A stretch of 64,000 nt of DNA from Sinomicrobium weinanense (GTDB lineage: Bacteria > Bacteroidota > Bacteroidia > Flavobacteriales > Flavobacteriaceae). Shown piece by piece: positions 15,740 through 24,667 of this stretch. The notes beneath the pieces were generated by a model, which saw only the letters and a program-made list of their open reading frames with translations, did not search any database and was not told the DNA's origin. How positions within the stretch are numbered: the first letter of the stretch is position 1; each line of letters begins with the position of its first letter. Both the position numbers and the translations under genes were made by a program. The stretch covers positions 1 to 64,000 of the forward strand of contig NZ_JAHKRR010000001.1 in the NCBI RefSeq assembly GCF_018863395.1, read 5' to 3'.

Positions 15740-18127
15740 ATGGAGAATACGGACCGGGTTTGTTTTCATTGCGGCGCTTCCTGTACCGGTACACCGATAG
15801 TCCGTGAGAACAGGGATTTTTGCTGTTCCGGCTGCAGGACGGTGTATGACATTCTTTCGGAGAATGGCCTGGAGGGCTATTACAGCATGGATAGAACCCC
15901 CGGAGCCCGTCCGGGGGAGGTTTCCGGCAAATACGATTTTCTGGACAATGAGGCCATTGCGGAAAAATTGCTGGAATTTTACGAAGACAACATACAGGTT
16001 GTGAACCTCCGCATTCCGGGAATACATTGCAGCTCCTGTATATGGGTGCTGGAAAATTTAAAAAGACTCAACAAGGGGATAAGGTATTCCCAGGTAGACT
16101 TTCCCGGAAAAGAACTGAGGATATCCTATGACAGCAGGCATGTTTCACTGAAGGAAGTAGTATGGCTACTCGGTTCCATAGGGTATGAACCTCGTATAAG
16201 TCTTGAAAATTACGAAGACAAGCCCGTTGCGGAAAACAGGGCACTCCTGTATAAACTGGGGATCGCCGGATTTGCTTTCGGCAATGTGATGTTGTTGTCC
16301 TTCCCCGAGTATTTCGAAATGGGGGAATTCTGGCTGGAGCAGTACAAGCCGTTCTTCCGCTGGCTGATGTTTGCACTTTCCCTGCCCGCCGTTTTTTATG
16401 TGGCCGGCGATTATTTTGTGTCCTCCTACCGTAGTCTCCGTTCCGGATTGCTTAATATCGATGTTCCCATAGCCCTGGGGATCGCGGTGATGTTCCTGCG
16501 GAGTACGGCAGATATTGTTTTCGGGTATGGCCCCGGTTTTTTTGACAGTCTCACGGGGCTGATCTTTTTTATGACTATCGGGAAATACCTTCAGCAAAGG
16601 ACTTACGCCTCTCTTTCCTTCGAACGGGATTACAAATCGTATTTTCCCATCGCGGTAACGCGGATCTCTGGGGAAAGGGAAGAGGCCGTACAGCTATACG
16701 ATATAAAAAAGGGGGACAGGCTCCTTATACGCAATGAAGAACTCATCCCCGTGGATTGCAGGCTGATAAAAGGCAATGCCCTGATCGATTACAGTTTTGT
16801 CACGGGAGAGGCCCGTCCCGTATCCAGATCTCCCGGGGCTAAATTGTTTGCCGGGGGCAGGCAGGTTTCGGGACTGGTGGAGGTGGAGGCCGTGCGTTCC
16901 GTATCACAAAGCTATCTCACGAAACTGTGGTCCAGCAATACTTTTAAAGAAAAGAAAGAAGAGCGTTATACAAACATCACCAACACCGTAAGCAGGTATT
17001 TTACCCCTGTGGTACTGACTGTGGCATTGCTGTCATTGAGCTATTGGCTGTGGCTCGGAAAAACGGATACGGCCTTCAATGCTTTTACCGCAGTCCTTAT
17101 CATCGCCTGCCCCTGTGCCCTGGCCCTGTCGGCCCCGTTTGCCCTCGGCAACCTGCTTCGTATTTTCGGCAGGAGGAAATTCTACCTTAAGAACGCTTCG
17201 GTCATAGAACGGCTGGCAACGATAGATACCGTCATTTTCGATAAGACCGGGACCATTACGTCCGCCAGGGAGGGGAGCATAACCTACGAGGGAGAACCAT
17301 TGAACCGGACGGAGGAAGACATGCTTAAAAGTACGCTCCGGAATTCTGCCCATCCTCTCAGCAGGCAACTCTACACCATATTGAAAAGCAATAACATTCT
17401 CACTCCCGACGAGTATGAGGAATGCATAGGAAAAGGAATAGAAGCGACTTACCGGGAACAGCATATTCGCATAGGTTCCGGGGCGTTTGCCGGAAATGAG
17501 GACCGGGAATCCTCTCCGAAAACAAGTGTCCATATCAATACGAACAACAGGTACAGGGGAAAGTTCATTTTCGGAAACAGGTACAGGCAAGGACTTTCTT
17601 CCCTGTTCCGGAAATTGTCCGGTAAATATCGTCTGGTTATCCTCAGTGGTGATAATGAAAGCGAGCGCAAGACCCTGGAAAAAATGTTGCCGCCCGGTGT
17701 ACAGATGTGCTTTAACCGGAAACCGGAACACAAGTTGAACTATGTAAGACAATGTCAGCAAAACGGGGCCCGGGTGATGATGGTCGGCGACGGGCTCAAT
17801 GATGCCGGGGCCCTGCAACAAAGTAATGCCGGGGTGGTTATTGCCGAAGATACCAACGCCTTTTCCCCGGCTTGTGACGCCATTCTCGATGCTTCGCGAT
17901 TTCGGGAGATCCATGAGTTTCTCAGGATATCCAAAAAGGGAATGCAGGTGGTAAAAATAAGTTTTGCACTGTCCTTTCTCTACAATATCGCGGGGCTGTC
18001 CTTTGCGGTGACCGGGAAATTATCCCCGGTGATCGCAGCGATCCTGATGCCGCTGAGCTCCGTGACCATCGTGATATTCGTGACCCTGCTGACCAATTTC
18101 ATCGGCAGAGAACCAAATAATCCATGA
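15740..18127 (+). CDS. ccoI: Copper-translocating P1B-type ATPase for cbb3 oxidase assembly
   Basis: A 795-aa CcoI/FixI-type pump that moves copper for assembly of the cbb3 Cu-B centre. Order of parts: N-terminal metal-binding CFHCGASC...CCSGC module (about 8-35), HMA domain with GIHCSSC (about 100-106), eight membrane spans, TGEA actuator loop, transmembrane C457-P-C459, phosphorylated D501 in DKTGTIT, and the hinge VGDGLNDAGAL. The P-domain region is shorter than in CopA exporters, as usual for FixI. The ATG at 15740 is chosen over a TTG at 15710. It heads the cco block. Confidence 0.94.
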   Translation: MENTDRVCFHCGASCTGTPIVRENRDFCCSGCRTVYDILSENGLEGYYSMDRTPGARPGEVSGKYDFLDNEAIAEKLLEFYEDNIQVVNLRIPGIHCSSCIWVLENLKRLNKGIRYSQVDFPGKELRISYDSRHVSLKEVVWLLGSIGYEPRISLENYEDKPVAENRALLYKLGIAGFAFGNVMLLSFPEYFEMGEFWLEQYKPFFRWLMFALSLPAVFYVAGDYFVSSYRSLRSGLLNIDVPIALGIAVMFLRSTADIVFGYGPGFFDSLTGLIFFMTIGKYLQQRTYASLSFERDYKSYFPIAVTRISGEREEAVQLYDIKKGDRLLIRNEELIPVDCRLIKGNALIDYSFVTGEARPVSRSPGAKLFAGGRQVSGLVEVEAVRSVSQSYLTKLWSSNTFKEKKEERYTNITNTVSRYFTPVVLTVALLSLSYWLWLGKTDTAFNAFTAVLIIACPCALALSAPFALGNLLRIFGRRKFYLKNASVIERLATIDTVIFDKTGTITSAREGSITYEGEPLNRTEEDMLKSTLRNSAHPLSRQLYTILKSNNILTPDEYEECIGKGIEATYREQHIRIGSGAFAGNEDRESSPKTSVHINTNNRYRGKFIFGNRYRQGLSSLFRKLSGKYRLVILSGDNESERKTLEKMLPPGVQMCFNRKPEHKLNYVRQCQQNGARVMMVGDGLNDAGALQQSNAGVVIAEDTNAFSPACDAILDASRFREIHEFLRISKKGMQVVKISFALSFLYNIAGLSFAVTGKLSPVIAAILMPLSSVTIVIFVTLLTNFIGREPNNP

Positions 18128-18151
18128 ACCGGCAATCAAAAAAACCAAACA

Positions 18152-18194
18152 TGATTTTAATCATGTTTTGCCCGGAAGACTACAGGTAATTTTG
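18152..18194 (+). promoter_or_regulatory. Crp/Fnr-type box TGATTTTAATCA (18152-18163) with -7 TAATTTTG
   Basis: The box is symmetric over 14 bp (18151-18164), and the octamer at 18187-18194 matches consensus. It gives ccoS-ccoNO-ccoQ-ccoP a promoter separate from ccoI. The transcript start would fall about 12 bases before the ccoS ATG. Confidence 0.85.
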
Positions 18195-18212
18195 TTTCGG
18201 AAAACAATTGAT

Positions 18213-18401
18213 ATGAGTGTTATCTACATACTAATAACCGTAAGTATTATCGTAGCTGCCGTATTTCTCATCGCTTTTATCACTGCGGTGAGGAGCGGGC
18301 AGTATCGCGACAGTTACACCCCGTCGGTACGCATGCTTTTCGAAGACGAACTGGTTGAAGACGACCAATCCTGCAATACGGAGAATAAACAATCATCATA
18401 A
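18213..18401 (+). CDS. ccoS: cbb3-type cytochrome oxidase assembly protein CcoS
   Basis: A 62-aa single-span membrane protein starting MSVIYILITVSIIVAAVFLI, with an acidic C-terminal tail. CcoS is needed to insert heme b and copper into CcoN. The ATG at 18213 is chosen because the upstream in-frame codons overlap the promoter. The stop is two bases before the ccoN start, so translation is probably coupled. Confidence 0.9.
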   Translation: MSVIYILITVSIIVAAVFLIAFITAVRSGQYRDSYTPSVRMLFEDELVEDDQSCNTENKQSS

Positions 18402-18403
18402 AT

Positions 18404-20602
18404 ATGGAAATAGAGCAGTTTTACTACGATAACAAAATTGTGCGGAAATTTTTGCTGGCCACCATGTTCTGGGGCATCATCGGGATGACGGTAGGCCTGT
18501 TGCTCGCCTTTTTGTTTTTGTTCCCCAACCTCACCGGGGGGATCCCCTGGCTTAGCTTCGGACGTTTGCGGCCGCTACATACCAACGCGGTGATCTTTGC
18601 CTTTGTGGGCAATGCCATTTTTGCCGGGGTTTATTATTCGCTGCAACGCCTGCTGAAAGCGAGGATGTACAGTGATTTTCTGAGCAATTTCAACTTCTGG
18701 GGATGGCAGCTTATTATCCTTTCCGCTGCGATTACACTTCCCCTCGGTTACACGACTTCCAAGGAGTACGCCGAACTCGAATGGCCCATAGACATAGCCA
18801 TAGCCGTGGTGTGGGTGGCCTTCGGGGTCAATATGATCGGTACCGTATTAAAACGGCGGCAAAGGCATTTGTATGTGGCGATCTGGTTTTACCTGGCCAC
18901 TTTTGTCACCGTGGCCGTACTGCATATATTCAACAGCCTGGAAGTTCCGGTCAGCGGTCTTAAGAGTTATTCCGTTTACGCGGGAGTACAGGATGCCCTG
19001 GTACAGTGGTGGTACGGGCACAATGCCGTGGCTTTCTTTCTCACCACGCCTTTCCTGGGGCTAATGTACTATTTTGTACCGAAAGCGGCCAACAGGCCCA
19101 TATATTCTTATAAATTATCTATTGTTCACTTCTGGTCGCTCATATTTATCTATATCTGGGCCGGGCCGCACCATTTGTTGTATTCTTCCCTTCCGGACTG
19201 GGCACAGAACCTCGGGGTGGTCTTTTCCATTATGCTTATCGCCCCTTCCTGGGGAGGGATGATCAATGGCTTGCTTACGCTTCGCGGGGCCTGGGACAAG
19301 GTGCGTACGGACCCGGTATTGAAATTCATGGTCGTAGCCATCACCGGGTATGGGATGGCCACTTTTGAAGGACCGATGCTCTCCCTGAAGAATGTCAATG
19401 CCATAGCCCACTTTACCGACTGGGTTATCGCTCACGTACATGTGGGGGCACTGGCGTGGAATGGTTTCCTCACCTTCGGGATGATATACTGGCTGGTCCC
19501 CAGAATGTTCAAAACAAGGTTGTATTCCACGGGGCTTGCCAATTTCCACTTCTGGATAGGAACACTCGGGATCGTATTGTATACCCTGCCCATGTATGTG
19601 GCCGGATTTGTGCAGGCCTCCATGTGGAAACAGTTCAACCCGGACGGGACACTTGTCTATGGAAACTTTCTGGAAACCGTGACCCAGATCATCCCGATGT
19701 ACTGGATGCGTGCCATAGGCGGTTCGCTCTATATCGTCGGAGCCCTGATTGGTTGCTATAATATTATAGTAACCATACGAAAAGGAAAAAAAGTCAATGA
19801 CGAACTGGCCGAAGCTCCCGCCCTGCAACGGGTGAAGAAAGGAAAACTGATAGGAGAAGGCTTCCATACCTGGCTGGAGCGAAGGCCGGTTCAGCTTACT
19901 GTCCTGGCTACCATTGCCATCCTCATCGGGGGCATCGTGGAAATTGTACCTACGCTTATGGTAAAATCCAATATCCCCACGATCACCAGTGTAAAACCCT
20001 ATACACCCCTGGAACTGGAAGGCCGGGACATTTATATCCGTGAAGGGTGTGTAGGCTGTCATTCACAAATGGTACGTCCGTTCCGGAGCGAGGTGGAACG
20101 GTACGGGGAGTATTCCAAATCGGGCGAATACGTCTACGACCACCCCTTCCTCTGGGGAAGCAAACGGACCGGGCCGGACCTGTTGCGCGTGGGCGGGAAA
20201 TATTCGGACAACTGGCACTTTAACCATATGTGGGACCCGCAGAGCACATCGTCGGGGTCTATTATGCCCGGTTATAAGTGGCTTATCAGGAATAAGCACG
20301 ATCGCGATAATATAGAAGGCAAGATGAAAGCCATGGTCTCCCTGGGCGTACCCTATACCGACGAGGATATTGCACGTGCCCGGGAAAATATGGACAAACA
20401 GGCCGCGATGATAGAAAAAAGCCTGCACAACGACCCGGATTTTGTCAGGGCTTATGAAGAAGACAAACAGGCCGCCCTGGAAAACGGGGAGGAATTTACG
20501 GAAATGAAGGACCGGGAGATCGTAGCGCTCATCGCTTACCTGCAACGATTGGGCACCGATATCAAAATAAAGGACGAAAGTATCACCGATAAAAATCAAT
20601 AG
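18404..20602 (+). CDS. ccoNO: cbb3-type cytochrome c oxidase, fused subunits I and II
   Basis: A 732-aa natural fusion of CcoN and CcoO, common in Bacteroidota. Residues about 1-475 are the 12-helix catalytic subunit. Heme and Cu-B histidines are visible in PLHTNAVIFAFVGN (H59), WYGHNAVAFF, WAGPHHLLYSS and AHVHVGALAWNGF. A linker with one membrane span (about 495-520) leads to the CcoO domain with one heme c at C549-VG-C552-H553 and the following QMVRPF. The enzyme reduces oxygen at very low concentration and pumps protons. It is followed directly by ccoQ. Confidence 0.97.
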   Translation: MEIEQFYYDNKIVRKFLLATMFWGIIGMTVGLLLAFLFLFPNLTGGIPWLSFGRLRPLHTNAVIFAFVGNAIFAGVYYSLQRLLKARMYSDFLSNFNFWGWQLIILSAAITLPLGYTTSKEYAELEWPIDIAIAVVWVAFGVNMIGTVLKRRQRHLYVAIWFYLATFVTVAVLHIFNSLEVPVSGLKSYSVYAGVQDALVQWWYGHNAVAFFLTTPFLGLMYYFVPKAANRPIYSYKLSIVHFWSLIFIYIWAGPHHLLYSSLPDWAQNLGVVFSIMLIAPSWGGMINGLLTLRGAWDKVRTDPVLKFMVVAITGYGMATFEGPMLSLKNVNAIAHFTDWVIAHVHVGALAWNGFLTFGMIYWLVPRMFKTRLYSTGLANFHFWIGTLGIVLYTLPMYVAGFVQASMWKQFNPDGTLVYGNFLETVTQIIPMYWMRAIGGSLYIVGALIGCYNIIVTIRKGKKVNDELAEAPALQRVKKGKLIGEGFHTWLERRPVQLTVLATIAILIGGIVEIVPTLMVKSNIPTITSVKPYTPLELEGRDIYIREGCVGCHSQMVRPFRSEVERYGEYSKSGEYVYDHPFLWGSKRTGPDLLRVGGKYSDNWHFNHMWDPQSTSSGSIMPGYKWLIRNKHDRDNIEGKMKAMVSLGVPYTDEDIARARENMDKQAAMIEKSLHNDPDFVRAYEEDKQAALENGEEFTEMKDREIVALIAYLQRLGTDIKIKDESITDKNQ

Positions 20603-20604
20603 CC

Positions 20605-20790
20605 ATGTTAACATATATCAAGGACCATATGGCGAGTATCGCCGGGATTGAGATCTATCCCATCATCTCGCTGTCCATCTTTTTTCTCTTTTTCGCGGGC
20701 CTGTTCTTGTGGGTCTTTACCGCGAGGAAGGAATATATAGAAAATGTAAAGCAAATTCCGTTGGAACCGGAGGAAAACGAGCAATTATGA
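20605..20790 (+). CDS. ccoQ: CcoQ-like small subunit of cbb3 oxidase
   Basis: A 61-aa protein with one membrane span (about 20-40) and a short charged C-terminus, lying between ccoNO and ccoP. CcoQ stabilises the complex. The stop codon overlaps the ccoP start (ATGA at 20787-20790). Identification is by position, size and topology. Confidence 0.85.
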   Translation: MLTYIKDHMASIAGIEIYPIISLSIFFLFFAGLFLWVFTARKEYIENVKQIPLEPEENEQL

Positions 20791-21647
20791 GAACATTTTC
20801 ATCTTATCTCAGGGTCATAGCCATAGTAGCCGTAGTATTCGGGGCTGCGGAATATTTTATCGATTCCGGGGACAAGCCCGCCTTTATCGAATACCCGGAA
20901 GTGTTGCTCTTTATGCTGGTATTTACCATCCTTCTCGTGGCCGTGGAAGCCGTATTGGCTGCACTGCGGCGCCTTACCGAGGTGATGATGACGGAAGAAC
21001 AACGGGAAGCAAAGGCCGAAAAAGAAGTGTGGTACCGGAAATGGTACAAAAAGCTGACCAGGTCCAGACCGATGGAAGAGGAAGGCGAAATTTTACTGGA
21101 CCACAATTACGACGGTATCCGGGAACTCGACAACTCCCTGCCGCCCTGGTGGCTGTACGGGTTTTACCTGTCTATCGTCTTTGCCGTGGTTTACCTGGTG
21201 CGGTTTCACGTTTTTGACGGAGCAGACCAGACCGAAGAATTCCGAAATGAAATAGCCAGGGCAGAAGAAGCGATCGCGAGGTATAAGGAAACGGCAAAAG
21301 ACCTGGTCGATGCCAATACGGTAACCCTGCTTACGGAAGCCGACGATCTCGAAGCCGGGAAAAGCGCATTCCAGGCCAATTGTGTGGCCTGTCATATGGC
21401 AGACGGAGGAGGAGGAATAGGCCCGAACCTGACCGATACCCACTGGATATTGGGAGGGGGGATTAAAAATGTATTCCACACCATTTCCGAAGGCGGCCGT
21501 TCCGGGAAAGGGATGATCGCCTGGAAACAGACACTCAGACCGCGTGAGATACAGCAGGTGGCCAGTTATGTACTCGCCCTGCAGGGGACGACCCCGGCAA
21601 ATCCCAAGGAGCCGGAAGGCGAAGTGTGGAAAGCGGAACAGGAATAA
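20787..21647 (+). CDS. ccoP: cbb3-type cytochrome c oxidase subunit III
   Basis: A 286-aa subunit with two N-terminal spans (about 8-25 and 40-60), a basic cytoplasmic loop, a third span (about 120-140) and a single cytochrome c domain with heme at C199-VA-C202-H203. The likely axial methionine is in GKGMIAW. Proteobacterial CcoP usually has two hemes; the one-heme form fits Bacteroidota. The ATG at 20787 overlaps the ccoQ stop by four bases, which decides the start over upstream in-frame codons. Confidence 0.95.
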   Translation: MRTFSSYLRVIAIVAVVFGAAEYFIDSGDKPAFIEYPEVLLFMLVFTILLVAVEAVLAALRRLTEVMMTEEQREAKAEKEVWYRKWYKKLTRSRPMEEEGEILLDHNYDGIRELDNSLPPWWLYGFYLSIVFAVVYLVRFHVFDGADQTEEFRNEIARAEEAIARYKETAKDLVDANTVTLLTEADDLEAGKSAFQANCVACHMADGGGGIGPNLTDTHWILGGGIKNVFHTISEGGRSGKGMIAWKQTLRPREIQQVASYVLALQGTTPANPKEPEGEVWKAEQE

Positions 21648-21649
21648 AA

Positions 21650-21731
21650 AAAGGGCTGCCCAAAGGGGTTTTGTTAGTTAAGGGTGTCGAACAACGTATG
21701 CCCGTTATTCACTATTACGGGGCAGCCCTTT
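21650..21731 (+). terminator. Perfect 12-bp inverted repeat with long loop after ccoP
   Basis: AAAGGGCTGCCC at 21650-21661 pairs perfectly with GGGCAGCCCTTT at 21720-21731, and the right arm is followed by ATTC. The loop is 58 nt, long for an intrinsic terminator. It may attenuate or process the cco transcript between ccoP and ccoG. Confidence 0.55.
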
Positions 21732-21778
21732 ATTCATAGCATAAGCCTTGTATAAAGGCAAATCCGAAAAATGTACGG

Positions 21779-23197
21779 ATGATACAGGAAAATGACAATT
21801 TCAGGGATTCGTTAGGAACCGTAAATAAAGAAGGAAAAAGGGCATGGGTCTTCCCTAAAAAGCCCTCCGGCAGGTATTACACCTGGCGGACATGGGTGAG
21901 CTATGCCTTGCTGGTCTTTTTGATCCTGGCCCCCTTTATCAAGATAAACGGCAACCAGTTCCTACTGTTTAACGTACTGGAAAGACGCTTCCACATATTC
22001 GGGTTTCCCTTCTGGCCGCAGGACTTTTACCTGTTTGTCCTGTCCATGATTATCGGTGTGGTTTTCCTGGCGCTGTTCACCGTAGCATTCGGAAGGATAT
22101 TCTGCGGATGGATCTGCCCGCAGACCATTTTTATGGAAATGGTCTTCAGGAAGATCGAATACCGGATCGAAGGCGACCGCGGGGCGCAAATGCGGCTGGA
22201 CAGGCAGCCCTGGAATGCCGAAAAGATCAGGAAGCGCCTGTTGAAATGGAGTGTTTTCGTGCTCATATCCTTTGGTATTGCCAATGTTTTCCTGGCGTAT
22301 CTCATAGGAGGGGATGTAGTGTTGGAATATATAAAGGAAAGCCCTGCCGGTCATCTGGGCACCTTTATTCCCCTGCTGATCTTTACGGGGGTGTTCTATT
22401 TCATCTTTGCCTGGTTCAGGGAACAGGTGTGTATCATCGCCTGTCCCTACGGAAGACTGCAGGGGGTATTACTGGACGAAAAATCCATAGTAGTGGCCTA
22501 TGACCACAAAAGGGGAGAAGGAAAAAACGGAAGAAAGAAGTTCAGGAAGACCGAAGACAGGAAGGCCCTGGAACATGGCGATTGTATTGACTGCCTGCAA
22601 TGTGTACAGGTATGCCCCACCGGGATAGACATCCGCAACGGCACCCAGCTGGAATGTGTGAACTGCACGGCCTGTATCGATGCCTGCGACCATATTATGG
22701 AAAAAGTAGGCTATCCGAAAGGGCTTATCCGGTATGCCAGCGAAGAAAATATCCGTACAAAAACCCCTTTCCGGGTTACGGCGAGAATGAAAGGTTATGC
22801 TGCCGTATTGTTCATACTGATGGGCCTGCTTACCGGATTGCTGTTTCTCAGGAATGAAGTGGAAGTGACCCTGCTTCGCGTACCCGGGCAACTGTTCGGC
22901 CGCGAAGGGGCAAACGTTATCAGCAATGTTTATACCTACAAGGCCGTAAACAAGACCACGGCAGAGATAGACAGTGTCACTTTCAGGCTGCTCTCCCACG
23001 AAGGAGAGGTAAAACCGGTGTCGGGAGCGCGTTTTCATATACCCGGGCAGGGCATGGCCGAAGGGACCCTGTTTATAAAGTTACCGCAATCGCAACTGGA
23101 AGGCGACAAAACAAGGCTTAAACTCGGGCTCTACCGGAAGGACAAACAAATAGAAACCGTAACAGTGAACTTTCAGGGGCCGGTGAGTTATAGATGA
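21779..23197 (+). CDS. ccoG: Cytochrome c oxidase accessory protein CcoG (4Fe-4S)
   Basis: A 472-aa membrane ferredoxin-like protein; CcoG reduces Cu(II) to Cu(I) for cbb3 assembly. It shows N-terminal membrane spans (about 35-55, 85-110, 155-180, 190-215), the conserved FCGWICPQ, and two 4Fe-4S motifs, C269/C272/C275/C279P and C293/C296/C299/C303. A last span near 340-360 is followed by a C-terminal immunoglobulin-like domain. Length fits the family. It lies 131 bp after ccoP, with a hairpin between. Confidence 0.96.
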   Translation: MIQENDNFRDSLGTVNKEGKRAWVFPKKPSGRYYTWRTWVSYALLVFLILAPFIKINGNQFLLFNVLERRFHIFGFPFWPQDFYLFVLSMIIGVVFLALFTVAFGRIFCGWICPQTIFMEMVFRKIEYRIEGDRGAQMRLDRQPWNAEKIRKRLLKWSVFVLISFGIANVFLAYLIGGDVVLEYIKESPAGHLGTFIPLLIFTGVFYFIFAWFREQVCIIACPYGRLQGVLLDEKSIVVAYDHKRGEGKNGRKKFRKTEDRKALEHGDCIDCLQCVQVCPTGIDIRNGTQLECVNCTACIDACDHIMEKVGYPKGLIRYASEENIRTKTPFRVTARMKGYAAVLFILMGLLTGLLFLRNEVEVTLLRVPGQLFGREGANVISNVYTYKAVNKTTAEIDSVTFRLLSHEGEVKPVSGARFHIPGQGMAEGTLFIKLPQSQLEGDKTRLKLGLYRKDKQIETVTVNFQGPVSYR

Positions 23198-23257
23198 TAC
23201 ATTTACGGAAACAAGTTTTTAGAAAAGAAATAGCGTTTGGTTTTTAGTTGGCAGTCG

Positions 23258-23324
23258 GGCTGTCGTCCCGTATCGGATAGGTTTATGGTCCGAAATGTTT
23301 AGTCTGTTTACAGGGACGGCAGCC
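23258..23324 (+). terminator. 12-bp stem with long loop after ccoG
   Basis: GGCTGTCGTCCC (23258-23269) pairs with GGGACGGCAGCC (23313-23324) with one G-U pair, followed by TTTTAA. The loop is 43 nt. The stem sequence resembles the one after ccoP. Confidence 0.5.
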
Positions 23325-23389
23325 TTTTAACATCCCCGACAGGCTGGGAAAATAATGAAAAGAGATAGTATCAAACAAAATCCATTGTG

Positions 23390-23845
23390 ATGAGACACTT
23401 AAAAATAAACTGGGGTACGGCTGTCGTACTGGCTTTTATAGGATTTATCGTATTCATTCTCTCCTTTGTGATCCGGATGAATACACAAAAGAAATACGAC
23501 CATCAGCTGGTAACAGAGGCCTATTATGCCAGGGAACTTTCTTTCCAGGAGGATATGGACCGCGAGCAAAAGACCCGCAGGGAGGGGATGGACCCCCGTA
23601 TTGAAAGAACGAAGAAGGGAATTCATATTGATTTTCCGGATCATCTGAAGCCTGAAGAAATTTCCGGAAGCATATCCTTATACAGACCTTCGGACAGTAA
23701 AGAAGATTTTGAGATCTCCGTGAAGCTTTCCGGAAGAAGACTGATAATTCCGGACGAAAAGTTACTCCCCGGAAGGTGGAATGTAGAGATAGACTGGCAG
23801 TACGGCGAAAACCACTACCTGACCCATAAAAAAATAATGTATTGA
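23390..23845 (+). CDS. ccoH: FixH/CcoH-like protein
   Basis: A 151-aa protein with one N-terminal membrane span (about 8-28) and a periplasmic domain carrying the FixH-type sequence KYDHQLVTEAYYARELSFQ. CcoH/FixH takes part in late assembly of cbb3 oxidase, probably with CcoI. The ATG at 23390 is preferred over the adjacent GTG at 23387. It lies between ccoG and a TauE/SafE-like gene, the usual place in Bacteroidota. Confidence 0.88.
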   Translation: MRHLKINWGTAVVLAFIGFIVFILSFVIRMNTQKKYDHQLVTEAYYARELSFQEDMDREQKTRREGMDPRIERTKKGIHIDFPDHLKPEEISGSISLYRPSDSKEDFEISVKLSGRRLIIPDEKLLPGRWNVEIDWQYGENHYLTHKKIMY

Positions 23846-23866
23846 TAATAAGCAGTTGATGAGTAT

Positions 23867-23918
23867 GGGAGTTGGTTAGTTTTACTTCCAAAACTCCTAC
23901 TTCGACAAGCTCAGTAAC
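23867..23918. repeat. Dispersed repeat pair after ccoH
   Basis: GGGAGTTGGTTAGTTTTACT at 23867-23886 closely matches sequence at 32898-32931 next to the 8-bp tandem array. The adjacent TTCGACAAGCTCAG (23901-23914) belongs to the same family as the repeat at the nosF end. Confidence 0.5.
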
Positions 23919-23965
23919 ATGTACTTCGGCAAATTCAATAATATCTAAACTCCAAAACTAAAAAA

Positions 23966-24667
23966 ATGCTGCTATCTGCAATTTTACTGGGTATGGCCGG
24001 AGGCTTTCACTGCGTAGGCATGTGTGGCCCCATAGCTTTTATGCTTCCGCTGGACCGGGGAAACCCGAAGAACAAGCTGTGGCAACTCGGGAGTTATCAT
24101 CTCGGAAGGATTGTATCGTATACGGCTATCGGGTTGTTGTTCGGTATGCTGGGACTGGGATTCCGGCTGTTCGGGATACAGCAGCAGCTGTCGATTGGTA
24201 TAGGGGTCGTAATGATCGTCCTGGTATGGCTTCCGCGTATAAAATTATCGCCCGGTTTTTTGGTGAAATGGTATTACCGGGCTGTTTCCGGGGTAAAGAA
24301 CCGCCTGGGAGCGGCACTGCGAAAGCAGGCCCCGGGAACATTTTTTCTGTCAGGTATTCTTAATGGTCTGCTCCCCTGCGGATTGGTCTATATGGCCGTA
24401 CTGGCGGCCATGACCACTGCCGGGATATGGGAAGGCGGATTGTATATGGCGCTTTTCGGGCTGGGTACCGTGCCGCTGATGACCGCCGTGGTATACCTGG
24501 GGAACGTACTCAAACAGAAAACAAGACAAAAAGTTCAGCGGTTGATCCCCGTATTTGTAGTGTTTATGGGGTGCCTGTTTATCCTTCGCGGGCTCGGACT
24601 GGGCATTCCGTATATATCCCCGGCGCCCGTGGTGGGGGAAGTGTCCTATAAGGTAAAATGTCATTAA
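23966..24667 (+). CDS. Sulfite exporter TauE/SafE-like membrane protein of the cco block
   Basis: A 233-aa protein with about six hydrophobic spans. The start GMAGGFHCVGMCGPIAFML carries the HCxGMCG motif seen in the TauE/SafE-like proteins that follow ccoGH. Some of these are thought to move copper or to help cbb3 assembly; CcoA-like import is another idea. The gene converges with hemN and the two stop codons overlap by four bases (24664-24667), so no room is left for a terminator between them. Confidence 0.85.
   Translation: MLLSAILLGMAGGFHCVGMCGPIAFMLPLDRGNPKNKLWQLGSYHLGRIVSYTAIGLLFGMLGLGFRLFGIQQQLSIGIGVVMIVLVWLPRIKLSPGFLVKWYYRAVSGVKNRLGAALRKQAPGTFFLSGILNGLLPCGLVYMAVLAAMTTAGIWEGGLYMALFGLGTVPLMTAVVYLGNVLKQKTRQKVQRLIPVFVVFMGCLFILRGLGLGIPYISPAPVVGEVSYKVKCH

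Noticed and set aside
19115-20062. 315-codon minus-strand open frame inside ccoNO
   Set aside because: Shadow of the ccoNO coding sequence; the product is rich in Gly, His and Pro and has no recognisable domain.
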